Shown piece after piece: positions 54,724 to 63,561 of a stretch of DNA of 64,000 nt. Each line of letters starts with the position of its first letter. The first letter of the stretch is position 1. The stretch spans positions 1,006,001 to 1,070,000 of the forward strand of contig CP085928.1 of NCBI GenBank assembly GCA_020735665.1, read 5' to 3'. Both the position numbers and the translations under genes were made by a program. Under the pieces are notes generated by a model. The model searched no databases. It was not told where the DNA came from and saw nothing but the letters and a program-made list of their open reading frames with translations. Source of the stretch: Lachnospiraceae bacterium GAM79 (GTDB lineage: Bacteria; Bacillota; Clostridia; Lachnospirales; Lachnospiraceae).

Positions 54724-55854
54724 ATGAGTAGTATAGTTGACGTATTGTCAAATTTAGCAAATCAGACAGGTTTTGCAAGTCTTGACTGGAAAAATTACGT
54801 TATGATCCTTGTAGCGTTCGTTTTCATGTTCCTTGCAATTAAGTTTGGTTTTGAGCCACTTCTTCTGGTACCAATCTCATTTGGTATGTTACTTGTTAAC
54901 ATGTTTCCAGATATAATGGCAGAAGGCGGATTATTACATTACTTCTACATGTTGGATGAATGGAGTATTCTTCCTTCACTGATCTTCATGGGTGTAGGTG
55001 CCATGACAGATTTTGGCCCGTTGATCGCAAACCCTGCAAGCTTTCTTCTTGGAGCTGCAGCACAGTTCGGTATCTACGGCGCATATTTCCTTGCTTTCCT
55101 GATGGGATTCAATGGTAAGGAAGCAGCAGCTATTTCTATTATCGGTGGTGCAGATGGTCCTACATCTATCTTCCTTGCCGGTAAACTTGGAATGGGTGGT
55201 ACATTACTTGGACCAATCGCAGTAGCAGCATATTCTTATATGTCACTGGTTCCGATCATCCAGCCACCTATTATGAAAGCACTTACAACAAAGAAAGAGC
55301 GTCTGGTCAGAATGCCACAGCTTCGTCCTGTAACCAAGCTGGAAAAGATCCTTTTCCCAATTATCGTTACAGTCGTAGTTGTTCTGATCCTTCCTACAAC
55401 AGCACCACTGGTTGGTATGCTGATGTTAGGTAACCTGTTCCGTGAGTGTGGTGTTGTAAAACAGCTTACAGAGACAGCATCCAATGCTATGATGTATATC
55501 GTAGTTATCTTACTTGGTACATCTGTTGGTGCAAGTACAAGTGCAGAAGCTTTCTTAAAGATCAGTACTTTAAAGATCGTATTACTTGGTCTGATCGCAT
55601 TTGCATTCGGTACAGCAGCCGGTGTATTATTTGGTAAGTTAATGTGCCTGGTAACAAAGGGTAAGGTTAATCCGCTGATCGGTTCAGCCGGTGTATCTGC
55701 CGTACCTATGGCAGCCAGAGTTTCTCAGAAGGTAGGTTCCCAGTATGATCCTACGAACTTCCTTCTGATGAATGCAATGGGACCAAATGTTGCAGGTGTT
55801 ATCGGTACAGCAGTTGCAGCAGGAACATTCCTTGCAATCTTTAATGTACAGTAA
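54724..55854 (+). CDS. Na+-transporting decarboxylase beta subunit
   Basis: Membrane subunit (OadB/MmdB/GcdB family) that decarboxylates carboxybiotin and exports Na+. The 376-aa protein has ten or so hydrophobic segments and the key family motifs [33 protein letters not shown] with the Na+-binding Asp144, and [18 protein letters not shown] near the C-terminus. AGGAGG lies upstream of the ATG. Its presence shows the cluster is a membrane-coupled pump and not a soluble transcarboxylase. Confidence 0.93.
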   Translation: MSSIVDVLSNLANQTGFASLDWKNYVMILVAFVFMFLAIKFGFEPLLLVPISFGMLLVNMFPDIMAEGGLLHYFYMLDEWSILPSLIFMGVGAMTDFGPLIANPASFLLGAAAQFGIYGAYFLAFLMGFNGKEAAAISIIGGADGPTSIFLAGKLGMGGTLLGPIAVAAYSYMSLVPIIQPPIMKALTTKKERLVRMPQLRPVTKLEKILFPIIVTVVVVLILPTTAPLVGMLMLGNLFRECGVVKQLTETASNAMMYIVVILLGTSVGASTSAEAFLKISTLKIVLLGLIAFAFGTAAGVLFGKLMCLVTKGKVNPLIGSAGVSAVPMAARVSQKVGSQYDPTNFLLMNAMGPNVAGVIGTAVAAGTFLAIFNVQ

Positions 55855-55893
55855 TGATCATAATCATATGAGAATATATTCAGGAGGTTCGAA

Positions 55894-57300
55894 ATGGCAG
55901 AAAAGAAACCGGTTAAGATTACCGAAACTGTATTACGTGATGCGCATCAGTCACTGATCGCTACCCGTATGACAACAGAACAGATGCTTCCAATCATCGA
56001 TAAGATGGATAAGGTTGGATATCATTCTGTTGAGTGCTGGGGTGGTGCTACATTCGATGCATGTCTCAGATTCCTTAAGGAAGATCCATGGGAGAGACTT
56101 AGAAAATTAAGAGATGGTTTTAAGAATACAAAGCTTCAGATGTTATTCAGAGGCCAGAACATTCTTGGTTACCGTCATTATGCAGATGATGTGGTTGAGT
56201 ATTTTGTTCAGAAGTCAATCGCAAATGGTATTGATATTATCAGAATTTTCGACTGCTTAAATGATATCAGAAACCTTGAAACTGCTGTTAAGGCATGTAA
56301 TAAGGAAAAAGGTCATGCACAGGTTGCACTTTCCTATACATTAGGTGATGCTTATACACTTGATTACTGGAAAGATATGGCTAAGAGAATTGAGGATATG
56401 GGTGCAGATTCTATCTGTATCAAGGATATGGCAGGTCTTCTTGTTCCATATAAGGCAACCGAGCTTGTTCAGGCATTAAAGGAAGGTTCTTCCCTTCCAA
56501 TCCAGCTTCATACACATTATACATCAGGTGTTGCTTCCATGACATATATGAAGGCTGTTGAAGCAGGATGTGATATCATCGATACAGCAATTTCACCATT
56601 AGCACTTGGTACAAGCCAGCCTGCAACAGAAGTTATGGCTAAGACATTTGAAGGCACACCATATGATCCTGGATTTGATCAGAACCTTCTCGCTGAGATC
56701 GCTGATTACTTCAGACCATTAAGAGAAGAGTGGATTAAGTCCGGCCTTCTGAATCCAAAGGTTCTTGGTGTTAATGTTAAGACATTATTATATCAGGTAC
56801 CGGGTGGTATGTTATCAAACCTTGTATCACAGTTAAAGGAAATGAACGCAGAAGATAAGTTCGAACAGGTTCTGGAAGAAGTCCCTAGAGTTCGTAAAGA
56901 CTTCGGTGAACCACCTCTTGTTACTCCATCCAGCCAGATCGTTGGTACTCAGGCTGTATTAAATGTTGTTACAGGCGAGAGATACAAGATGTGTACAAAA
57001 GAGGCAAAAGCACTGGTTGCCGGCGAGTATGGTCAGTCTGTAAAGCCTGTTGATCCGGAAGTTAGAAAGAAAGTAATCGGTGATCAGGAGCCTATCACAT
57101 GTCGTCCTGCTGATCTTCTTGAAAACGAGCTTGGTAAGATCGAGAAGGAAATGATTCAGTACAAGGAACAGGATGAAGATGTATTAACATATGCATTGTT
57201 CCCACAGGTTGCTGTTGATTTCTTCAAGTTAAGAGAAGCAAAGAAGACAAAGGTTGATGCAACACTTGTAAACAAAGAGGATAAGGCATATCCGGTATAA
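55894..57300 (+). CDS. Pyruvate/oxaloacetate carboxyltransferase (5S/OadA-type without biotin domain)
   Basis: A 468-aa TIM-barrel carboxyltransferase. Metal and catalytic residues are Asp16 (VLRDAHQS), the carbamylation lysine Lys177 (CIKDMAGLL) and metal ligands His206 and His208 (LHTHYTSG). The conserved C-terminal domain (PGGMLSNLVSQL onward) is present, but the protein stops before any biotinyl domain, like transcarboxylase 5S. It probably uses the separate biotin carrier of this cluster. AGGAGG precedes the ATG. A terminator-like hairpin follows. Confidence 0.93.
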   Translation: MAEKKPVKITETVLRDAHQSLIATRMTTEQMLPIIDKMDKVGYHSVECWGGATFDACLRFLKEDPWERLRKLRDGFKNTKLQMLFRGQNILGYRHYADDVVEYFVQKSIANGIDIIRIFDCLNDIRNLETAVKACNKEKGHAQVALSYTLGDAYTLDYWKDMAKRIEDMGADSICIKDMAGLLVPYKATELVQALKEGSSLPIQLHTHYTSGVASMTYMKAVEAGCDIIDTAISPLALGTSQPATEVMAKTFEGTPYDPGFDQNLLAEIADYFRPLREEWIKSGLLNPKVLGVNVKTLLYQVPGGMLSNLVSQLKEMNAEDKFEQVLEEVPRVRKDFGEPPLVTPSSQIVGTQAVLNVVTGERYKMCTKEAKALVAGEYGQSVKPVDPEVRKKVIGDQEPITCRPADLLENELGKIEKEMIQYKEQDEDVLTYALFPQVAVDFFKLREAKKTKVDATLVNKEDKAYPV

Positions 57301-57349
57301 GATTATAAAGTGTTATGTCGTTTGAAAAATGGCATATGCAGGTATACTA

Positions 57350-57397
57350 TGGGAAGAGCAGACTGGTGGTATCCGGTCTGTATCTTCCCATGTTTAT
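57350..57397 (+). terminator. Terminator after the decarboxylase cluster
   Basis: TGGGAAGA (57350-57357) pairs with TCTTCCCA (57383-57390), with an inner CAGAC/GTCTG stem, followed by TGTTTATAT. Confidence 0.7.
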
Positions 57398-57470
57398 ATC
57401 ATGAATTTTGTTATCTGTCAGATATAGCAGAGGCAGGGGATTGTTTTGAGTAGAGGTCTAGGGAAATATC

Positions 57471-58853
57471 ATGAATAAGAAGAAATATGTGAACCGAAAT
57501 TATCTTACAACAACAAGAATTATAGCATTGGGCTTTCTTATCACAGTTATTGTAGGAACGATATTATTATCATTGCCGATTGCATCTGCAAACGGAACAT
57601 GGACAGATCTCCTGACGGCTGCGTTTACATCGACGACATCCGTATGTGTGACAGGGCTGGTGGTTGTCGATACATTTTCCTATTGGAGTTTGTTTGGTAA
57701 AGGTGTGATATTAATTTTGATCCAGATCGGCGGACTCGGAATCGTTTCGATCATCACACTGTTTATGTTGTTATTCAGAATGAAGATAACCTTGAAAAGT
57801 ACAATGCTGTTGCAGGATGCATTTAATCTGAACAGTAAGCAAGGACTTTTGAAGTTTACGATAAAAGTAATAAAGGGAACGTTTCTGATCGAAGGAATTG
57901 GAGCATTTATTTACAGTTTTTATTATTGCAGAGAATACGGATTATTAAAGGGAATCTGGTTTTCAGTATTTCATGCCGTTTCAGCATTTTGTAATGCCGG
58001 TCTCGACATTATGGGTGCGGACAGTTTGATTCCTTACCATTCCAATCTTTTGATGATGCTGAATACTTCTTTTCTGATCATTATGGGTGGAATCGGATTT
58101 ATTGTATGGTGGGATACGGTTGAAGCGTTTCGAAGAATCCGTACAAAGAAATGCAGTATCCGGTCGGCATGGAATGGTGTTCATTTACAGACGAAGATCG
58201 CAATTTTTATGACATTGCTGTTATTGATCGGTGGTACAGTTGTTATCTATTTCCTTGAACGCTCTAATCCGGACACTCTTGGTAATTTATCCGAAAAAGA
58301 CCGGATATTAAATGCTTTTTTTCAGTCGGTAACACTTCGTACGGCAGGATTTGCGGCTGTACCACAGGCAGCACTTCGACCGGTAACGGCTTTCTTCGGG
58401 GCGTTACTTATGATGATCGGCGGTTCGCCGGTTGGAACAGCTGGAGGAATGAAGACCGTAACCATTGCAGTTATTTTCTTTACATTTGCTGCCATGATCA
58501 GAAATCATGAGGATACGGAGGTCTTCAAGAGAAATATTCCGGTATCCGTTGTAAAAAAAGCAGTTGCAATTGTATTCTTAAGTATGAGTACAATATTTAT
58601 AATGACGATATTATTGATGGCGACCAATGATGTGAATCTGCTGGATGCCTTGTTTGAGGTTGCAAGTGCTGTCTGTACAGTTGGATTATCCAGAAATCTG
58701 ACGCCTGTTTTGAATACGGCAGGACAGATCATCATTATGATCTGTATGTATATCGGACGAGTTGGACCGATATCTATGGTGGTAGCATTTAATACACAGA
58801 ACGGAAAACATCGGCTTCTTCATTATCCGGAAGAAGATGTGATCGTTGGATAA
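57471..58853 (+). CDS. ktrB: Ktr/Trk potassium uptake, membrane subunit
   Basis: Ion-conducting subunit of a Na+- or H+-coupled K+ transporter. The 460-aa protein has four pore-loop repeats, with filter-like segments such as TSTTSVCVTGLVV, FHAVSAFCNAGLDIMG, SVTLRTAGFAAV and ASAVCTVGLSRNLT. Length fits KtrB rather than TrkH (about 480). The regulatory subunit follows, starting 10 bp after its stop. AGGGA lies upstream of the ATG. Confidence 0.9.
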   Translation: MNKKKYVNRNYLTTTRIIALGFLITVIVGTILLSLPIASANGTWTDLLTAAFTSTTSVCVTGLVVVDTFSYWSLFGKGVILILIQIGGLGIVSIITLFMLLFRMKITLKSTMLLQDAFNLNSKQGLLKFTIKVIKGTFLIEGIGAFIYSFYYCREYGLLKGIWFSVFHAVSAFCNAGLDIMGADSLIPYHSNLLMMLNTSFLIIMGGIGFIVWWDTVEAFRRIRTKKCSIRSAWNGVHLQTKIAIFMTLLLLIGGTVVIYFLERSNPDTLGNLSEKDRILNAFFQSVTLRTAGFAAVPQAALRPVTAFFGALLMMIGGSPVGTAGGMKTVTIAVIFFTFAAMIRNHEDTEVFKRNIPVSVVKKAVAIVFLSMSTIFIMTILLMATNDVNLLDALFEVASAVCTVGLSRNLTPVLNTAGQIIIMICMYIGRVGPISMVVAFNTQNGKHRLLHYPEEDVIVG

Positions 58854-58863
58854 GGAGGAAAGT

Positions 58864-59511
58864 ATGAAAAAATCATTTGCGGTAGTAGGGCTTGGGCGAT
58901 TTGGAACAAATGTTGCCCTCACTTTGATGGAATCCGGTGCGCAGGTTCTGGCGATCGACAGTAATCCTGAATGTGTGAAGCGGATTTCATCACAGGTTAC
59001 CTGTGCGGTGACGATCAATGTATGCGAGACAGAGAGTCTGAAAGAAGCAGGACTTGAGAATATGGATGGTGTTGTAGTTGCAATGGGTGATAATCTGGAA
59101 GCCAGTGCAATGACGATCATAACAGCAAAAGAACTGGGTGTTCCATATATTCTTGCTAAATCGAATAACGATGAAGCAGCAAAGATCCTGTCCAAGATCG
59201 GAGCGGATAAAGTTATCTATCCGGAAAAGGATGCCGGAATTAATGTTGCAAAAAAGCTCTTATGTAGCAATTTTCTGGAATTCTTTGAGATTTCGGATAA
59301 CATCAATGTAGCAGAGATCTCGGTTCGACCGGAATGGGTCGGCAAGACATTAAAAGAACTTGATTTCAGAAGAAGTTATAATATGAATATCATTCTGGTA
59401 AAGGAAGACGGACGTTCGATTGACCATATCACCCCGGAGCTACAGTTAAAAGAAAGCTACAGACTGTTAGTGACTATATCGAATGAAGGTTTAAAGAGGA
59501 TGATGCAATGA
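58864..59511 (+). CDS. ktrA: Ktr/Trk potassium uptake, regulatory RCK subunit
   Basis: Cytoplasmic nucleotide-binding regulator of the K+ channel. ATG 58864 is chosen because AAGGAGG is 6 bases upstream and FAVVGLGRFGTNVA follows, the Rossmann motif of RCK_N domains (215 aa). Asp30-region LAIDSNPE fits NAD(H)/ATP binding. An RCK_C domain (about 135-215) follows. One RCK unit, as in KtrA, not two as in TrkA of proteobacteria. Its TGA overlaps the next ATG. Confidence 0.9.
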   Translation: MKKSFAVVGLGRFGTNVALTLMESGAQVLAIDSNPECVKRISSQVTCAVTINVCETESLKEAGLENMDGVVVAMGDNLEASAMTIITAKELGVPYILAKSNNDEAAKILSKIGADKVIYPEKDAGINVAKKLLCSNFLEFFEISDNINVAEISVRPEWVGKTLKELDFRRSYNMNIILVKEDGRSIDHITPELQLKESYRLLVTISNEGLKRMMQ

Positions 59512-60758
59512 AAAAAATAATAGTAGTCGGTGGTGGTGCGGCCGGCATGATGGCTGCGATCACAGCTGCGGAAAATGGCTGCGAGGTTGTATTATTTGAA
59601 AAGAATGATCGCCTTGGAAAGAAGTTATTCATTACAGGTAAGGGGAGATGCAACCTGACAAATGCAGGGGATGCAGACCGCTTTTTTCAGTCGGTGACAA
59701 CAAACAGTAAATTCATGTACAGTCCGTTTTATACCTTTGATAATCAGATGACGATTGATTTCTTTGAGAAACTTGGACTAAAGACAAAGGTAGAACGCGG
59801 AGATCGTGTATTTCCGGTCAGCGATCATTCATCTGACGTGATCGGAGTATTAAAAACGAAATTAAACCGAAATCAGGAGATCATAGTAGAACTACAGACG
59901 GAAGTTCAGAAGCTTATTATAGAAGATCAGGTAGTAAAAGGCGTACAGATCAAGACGGCACATGGAAAGAAAGATGTGTATGGAGATGCAGTCGTCATAA
60001 CAACCGGCGGGATATCGTATCCGCTTACCGGATCAACCGGAGACGGATATCGGTTTGCCGAGAGCGCAGGGCACACGATCAAAGAGCTTTTACCATCACT
60101 TGTTCCATTTGAATTAAAGGATGAATTCTGCAAAGAACTTATGGGACTATCGTTAAAAAATGTAGAGCTTGTGATTAAATGTGGAAAGAAGTGTCTGTTT
60201 GAAGAACAGGGAGAGCTGTTGTTTACACATTTTGGCATCAGCGGTCCTCTGGTAATAAAGGCATCGGCATATCTTCATAAATATCTGGATAAGGATTTAA
60301 GCATGTATATCGATCTGAAGCCTGCGATGACAGAAGAAATGCTGGATGATCGTATCCTTCGGGATTTTAGCAAATATGCTAATAAAGATTTTCATAATTC
60401 ACTTGGTGATCTGCTTCCGGTCAAACTGATCGATGTAGTCATAAAACGTTCAGGAATCGATCCGTATAAGAAGGTGAATTCAATCACAAAGGAAGAACGA
60501 AAGAATTTAGTAACCGTACTCAAACAGTTTACACTTTCGTTCCGGGGACTTCGCGGTTTTGAAGAGGCAATCATTACAAAAGGCGGCGTCAACGTAAAGG
60601 AGGTTGTTCCGTCAACAATGCAATCAAAACTTGTAGATCATCTGTATTTTGCAGGCGAGGTTTTGGATGTAGATGCACTGACAGGTGGATTTAATCTGCA
60701 GATCGCATGGTCAACCGGATATCTGGCGGGACTTGCATGTTCAGAAGGTAGTAACTAA
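59508..60758 (+). CDS. FAD-dependent oxidoreductase, HI0933/BaiN family
   Basis: A 416-aa flavoprotein of unassigned physiological role. N-terminal FAD-binding motif VVGGGAAGMMAAITAAENG (residues 5-23), GKGRCNLTNAG, TTGGISYPLTGSTGDGYRFA and the C-terminal AGEVLDVDALTGGFNLQIAWSTG, all HI0933-family hallmarks. Relatives are annotated as aminoacetone oxidase or BaiN-type bile-acid reductase; sequence alone does not choose. It overlaps ktrA by 4 bases and precedes cmk, as in many clostridia. Confidence 0.88.
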   Translation: MKKIIVVGGGAAGMMAAITAAENGCEVVLFEKNDRLGKKLFITGKGRCNLTNAGDADRFFQSVTTNSKFMYSPFYTFDNQMTIDFFEKLGLKTKVERGDRVFPVSDHSSDVIGVLKTKLNRNQEIIVELQTEVQKLIIEDQVVKGVQIKTAHGKKDVYGDAVVITTGGISYPLTGSTGDGYRFAESAGHTIKELLPSLVPFELKDEFCKELMGLSLKNVELVIKCGKKCLFEEQGELLFTHFGISGPLVIKASAYLHKYLDKDLSMYIDLKPAMTEEMLDDRILRDFSKYANKDFHNSLGDLLPVKLIDVVIKRSGIDPYKKVNSITKEERKNLVTVLKQFTLSFRGLRGFEEAIITKGGVNVKEVVPSTMQSKLVDHLYFAGEVLDVDALTGGFNLQIAWSTGYLAGLACSEGSN

Positions 60759-60784
60759 AGTAAATGGATAAAAGGAGAGAAAAA

Positions 60785-61438
60785 ATGAATATAGCAATTG
60801 ACGGACCTGCAGGAGCAGGGAAAAGTACAATAGCAAAATTGGTAGCAGGAAAACTCGGATATATCTATGTAGATACCGGAGCGATGTATCGTGCAGTTGC
60901 ACTTGCATTATTGAATGCAAAGACAGATGTAACGGATGCAGATGCAGTGGCCGAAGAGATCGCAGGGATCGAGATCACAATCTGTTATGAAGATCATGCA
61001 CAGCAGGTATATCTGAATGGCGAGAATGTAACCGGAAGTCTCAGAAAAGAAGAGGTGGGTAACATGGCATCCAGATCATCTGCAATCCCATGTGTAAGAG
61101 AAAAGCTGTTAGATCTTCAGAGAAAGCTTGCAAGAGAAAATGATGTCGTTATGGATGGACGAGATATCGGTACAAACATTCTTCCAAATGCAGAAGTAAA
61201 AATCTATCTGACCGCTTCTTCCGCAGTTCGTGCAAAGAGAAGATATGATGAACTGACAGCCAAGGGAGAAACACCGGATATCAATAAAATCGAAACAGAC
61301 ATTATCACAAGGGACAAACAAGACATGGAACGTCCGATTGCACCACTGAAGCAGGCAGAGGATGCTGTATATCTTGACAGTTCAGATATGAGTATCGATG
61401 AGGTTGTAGCTAAGATCATCAGCATTGCAGAAAAATAA
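60785..61438 (+). CDS. cmk: Cytidylate kinase
   Basis: Phosphorylates CMP and dCMP. ATG 60785 is chosen over 60764 because AAAGGAGAG lies between them and the family N-terminus MNIAIDGPAGAGKST follows (217 aa). The P-loop is GPAGAGKST (residues 7-15). VDTGAMYRAVAL, VVMDGRDIGTNI and YLTASSAVRAKRRYDEL fit bacterial Cmk. The ispH-rpsA gene follows after 20 bp, a conserved order. Confidence 0.96.
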   Translation: MNIAIDGPAGAGKSTIAKLVAGKLGYIYVDTGAMYRAVALALLNAKTDVTDADAVAEEIAGIEITICYEDHAQQVYLNGENVTGSLRKEEVGNMASRSSAIPCVREKLLDLQRKLARENDVVMDGRDIGTNILPNAEVKIYLTASSAVRAKRRYDELTAKGETPDINKIETDIITRDKQDMERPIAPLKQAEDAVYLDSSDMSIDEVVAKIISIAEK

Positions 61439-61458
61439 AACCGGAGTATGGACAAAAT

Positions 61459-63411
61459 ATGGAAATTATATTAGCAAAGTCGGCAGGATTCTGTTTTGGT
61501 GTACAGCGAGCCGTTGATACAGCGTATAAAGAAGCAGGGAAACAGCATGTATATACTTATGGTCCGATCATTCATAATGAAGAAGTGATCGAAGACCTGA
61601 GAAAAAAAGGAATATTGGTGATCGATGATCTTGCCGAACTTGATCAGCAGAAAGATGCAACGGTTATTATCCGGTCACATGGAGTATCGAAAGATGTTAT
61701 GGATCAGTTGGAAGCCAGACATGTCAACGTGGTAGATGCGACCTGCCCGTTTGTAAAAAAAATCCATACGATCGCACAGGATGAGAGCAAAAAAGGAAAC
61801 CGTATTATCATAGTTGGTAACAGGGATCATCCGGAAGTCGAGGGTATTATTGGCTGGTGTGAGACGAAAGCATATACGGTACAGAGCGTTTCAGAGGCAG
61901 AAGATTTGGTGAAAAATATAGAAAATGAGCCGAATTTTGAGCAAATTAACTTTAGTTTAGTATCACAGACCACCTTTAATAAGAATAAATTTAAAGATAT
62001 TGTTGATATTATTCGAAAAAAATTGTATAATGTGTTTGTTCATGAGACAATCTGTAATGCAACGGCAGTTCGACAGACGGAAGCAAGGAACATTGCAAAG
62101 ACTGTAGATGCCATGATCGTTATAGGTGGTCGAAATAGTTCTAATACTCAGAAGCTATATGATATTAGTAAACAAGAATGTGAGAATACTTACTATATAC
62201 AGACACTCGTTGATTTGGATTTGACTACTTTTGAATCCGTTAGTAGGGTAGGTATTACTGCGGGGGCATCTACCCCAAATTATATTATTAAGGAGGTTCA
62301 TAGTAGCATGGCAGAGTTAAGTTTTGAACAGATGTTAGAAAATGATGAAAGCAAGGCGTCAATCAGACAGGGAGAGATTATCGATGGAACAATTATCGGT
62401 GTTAAGCCGGATGAGATCGTAGTTGATATCAAGTATAAGTCAGATGGTATCATTACCAGAAATGAATATACAAATACTCCAAACGCTGATTTAACAGAGT
62501 TGGTAAAAGTTGGGGATCCAATCACTGTTAAGGTTATCAAGACAAATGATGGCGAAGGACAGGTTGCTCTTTCATACAAGAGAGTTGCAGCAGAGAAAGT
62601 AAACGAGAAATTAGAAGAAGCATTTAATAATGGTGATATCCTTACAGGTAAGGTTGTTCAGGTTGTAAATGGTGGTTTAAATGTTCTTTACGAAGAGACA
62701 AGAATTTTCATTCCAGCAAGTCTTGTATCTGACTTATATGAAAAGAACCTTGATAAGTACTTAGACCAGGATATCGAATTCCAGCTTACAGAGTTCAATC
62801 CTAAGAAGAGAAGAATCATTGGTAACAGAAAGAAACTCATCGTTGAGAGAAAAGCTGCAGCTGCAAAAGAATTATTCGAAAAGATTGAAGTTGGCATGAC
62901 AGTAGAAGGTACAGTAAAGAATGTAACAGATTTCGGTGCATTCATTGACCTCGGTGGTGCTGATGGACTTCTTCATATTTCAGAGATGTCATGGGGCAGA
63001 GTAGAAAGCCCTAAGAAGATGTTCAAGGTTGGTGACACTGTTAAGGCATTCATTAAGGACATCAATGGTGACAAGATTGCGTTAAGCTTAAAGTTTGATG
63101 AGACAAATCCATGGTTAAATGCAGAAGAGAAATATGCTGTTGGAACAGTTGTAACAGGTAAGATCGCACGTATGACTGACTTTGGTGCATTCGTTGAATT
63201 AGAGCCGGGCGTTGACGCATTACTTCATGTTTCACAGATTTCATATGATCATGTTGCAAAACCGGAAGATGTATATAAGATTGGTGATGAGATCGAAGCT
63301 AAGGTTGTTGATTTCAAACCGGAAGAGAAGAAGATCAGCCTGAGCGTAAAGGCATTACTTCCGGCTCCGGAGGAAACAGAGGAAGTTGAAGAAGCTCCTG
63401 TAGAAGAATAA
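61459..63411 (+). CDS. ispH: Fused HMBPP reductase (IspH) and ribosomal protein S1
   Basis: A 650-aa fusion known in clostridia. Residues 1-283 are IspH, the last enzyme of the MEP isoprenoid pathway, with Fe-S cysteines Cys12 (AGFCFGV), Cys96 (DATCPFV) and Cys199 (HETICNAT) and the C-terminal GITAGASTPNYII. Residues about 300-635 hold four S1 RNA-binding domains, two of them with TDFGAF. The junction encodes an internal AAGGAGG (62290-62296) and an in-frame ATG (62308, Met284), and a promoter-like sequence lies upstream at 62003-62031. Codon bias is much stronger in the S1 half. Separate S1 production is therefore likely. Confidence 0.94.
   Translation: MEIILAKSAGFCFGVQRAVDTAYKEAGKQHVYTYGPIIHNEEVIEDLRKKGILVIDDLAELDQQKDATVIIRSHGVSKDVMDQLEARHVNVVDATCPFVKKIHTIAQDESKKGNRIIIVGNRDHPEVEGIIGWCETKAYTVQSVSEAEDLVKNIENEPNFEQINFSLVSQTTFNKNKFKDIVDIIRKKLYNVFVHETICNATAVRQTEARNIAKTVDAMIVIGGRNSSNTQKLYDISKQECENTYYIQTLVDLDLTTFESVSRVGITAGASTPNYIIKEVHSSMAELSFEQMLENDESKASIRQGEIIDGTIIGVKPDEIVVDIKYKSDGIITRNEYTNTPNADLTELVKVGDPITVKVIKTNDGEGQVALSYKRVAAEKVNEKLEEAFNNGDILTGKVVQVVNGGLNVLYEETRIFIPASLVSDLYEKNLDKYLDQDIEFQLTEFNPKKRRIIGNRKKLIVERKAAAAKELFEKIEVGMTVEGTVKNVTDFGAFIDLGGADGLLHISEMSWGRVESPKKMFKVGDTVKAFIKDINGDKIALSLKFDETNPWLNAEEKYAVGTVVTGKIARMTDFGAFVELEPGVDALLHVSQISYDHVAKPEDVYKIGDEIEAKVVDFKPEEKKISLSVKALLPAPEETEEVEEAPVEE
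62003..62031 (+). promoter_or_regulatory. Candidate internal promoter within ispH
   Basis: TTGATA (62003-62008), a 17-bp spacer and a consensus TATAAT (62026-62031), about 277 bp before the internal S1 start. The match is good but lies inside coding sequence. Confidence 0.55.
62308..63411 (+). other. rpsA: Internal translation start giving a stand-alone S1 protein
   Basis: AAGGAGG at 62290-62296 lies 11 bases before ATG 62308, in frame with the fusion. The product would be 367 aa, MAELSFEQMLENDES onward, with four S1 domains and an acidic tail (EETEEVEEAPVEE), a normal start and size for Firmicute S1-like proteins. Confidence 0.6.
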
Positions 63412-63436
63412 TCAAAGATTATTTCTTATAAAATGT

Positions 63437-63480
63437 AAAAATACCCACTGTTGAAATTTCATCAGTGGGTATTTTACTGT
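63437..63480. terminator. Bidirectional terminator after ispH-rpsA
   Basis: A perfect 13-bp stem (AAAATACCCACTG at 63438-63450 with CAGTGGGTATTTT at 63463-63475). A-rich and T-rich flanks allow it to serve both this gene and the convergent minus-strand gene. Confidence 0.85.
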
Positions 63481-63561
63481 TTTATGTATATTATATTTTG
63501 CCTATAACCTTGCTCTTATTCCGCATTCTTGCAATTTCCGCTTTTGCAGTATGTCCCGGAA

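Noticed and set aside
51922-57300. Naming the cluster simply as oxaloacetate decarboxylase or methylmalonyl-CoA decarboxylase
   Set aside because: It contains both kinds of carboxyltransferase, and the acyl-CoA-type one has altered motifs, so a single-substrate name would overstate the evidence.
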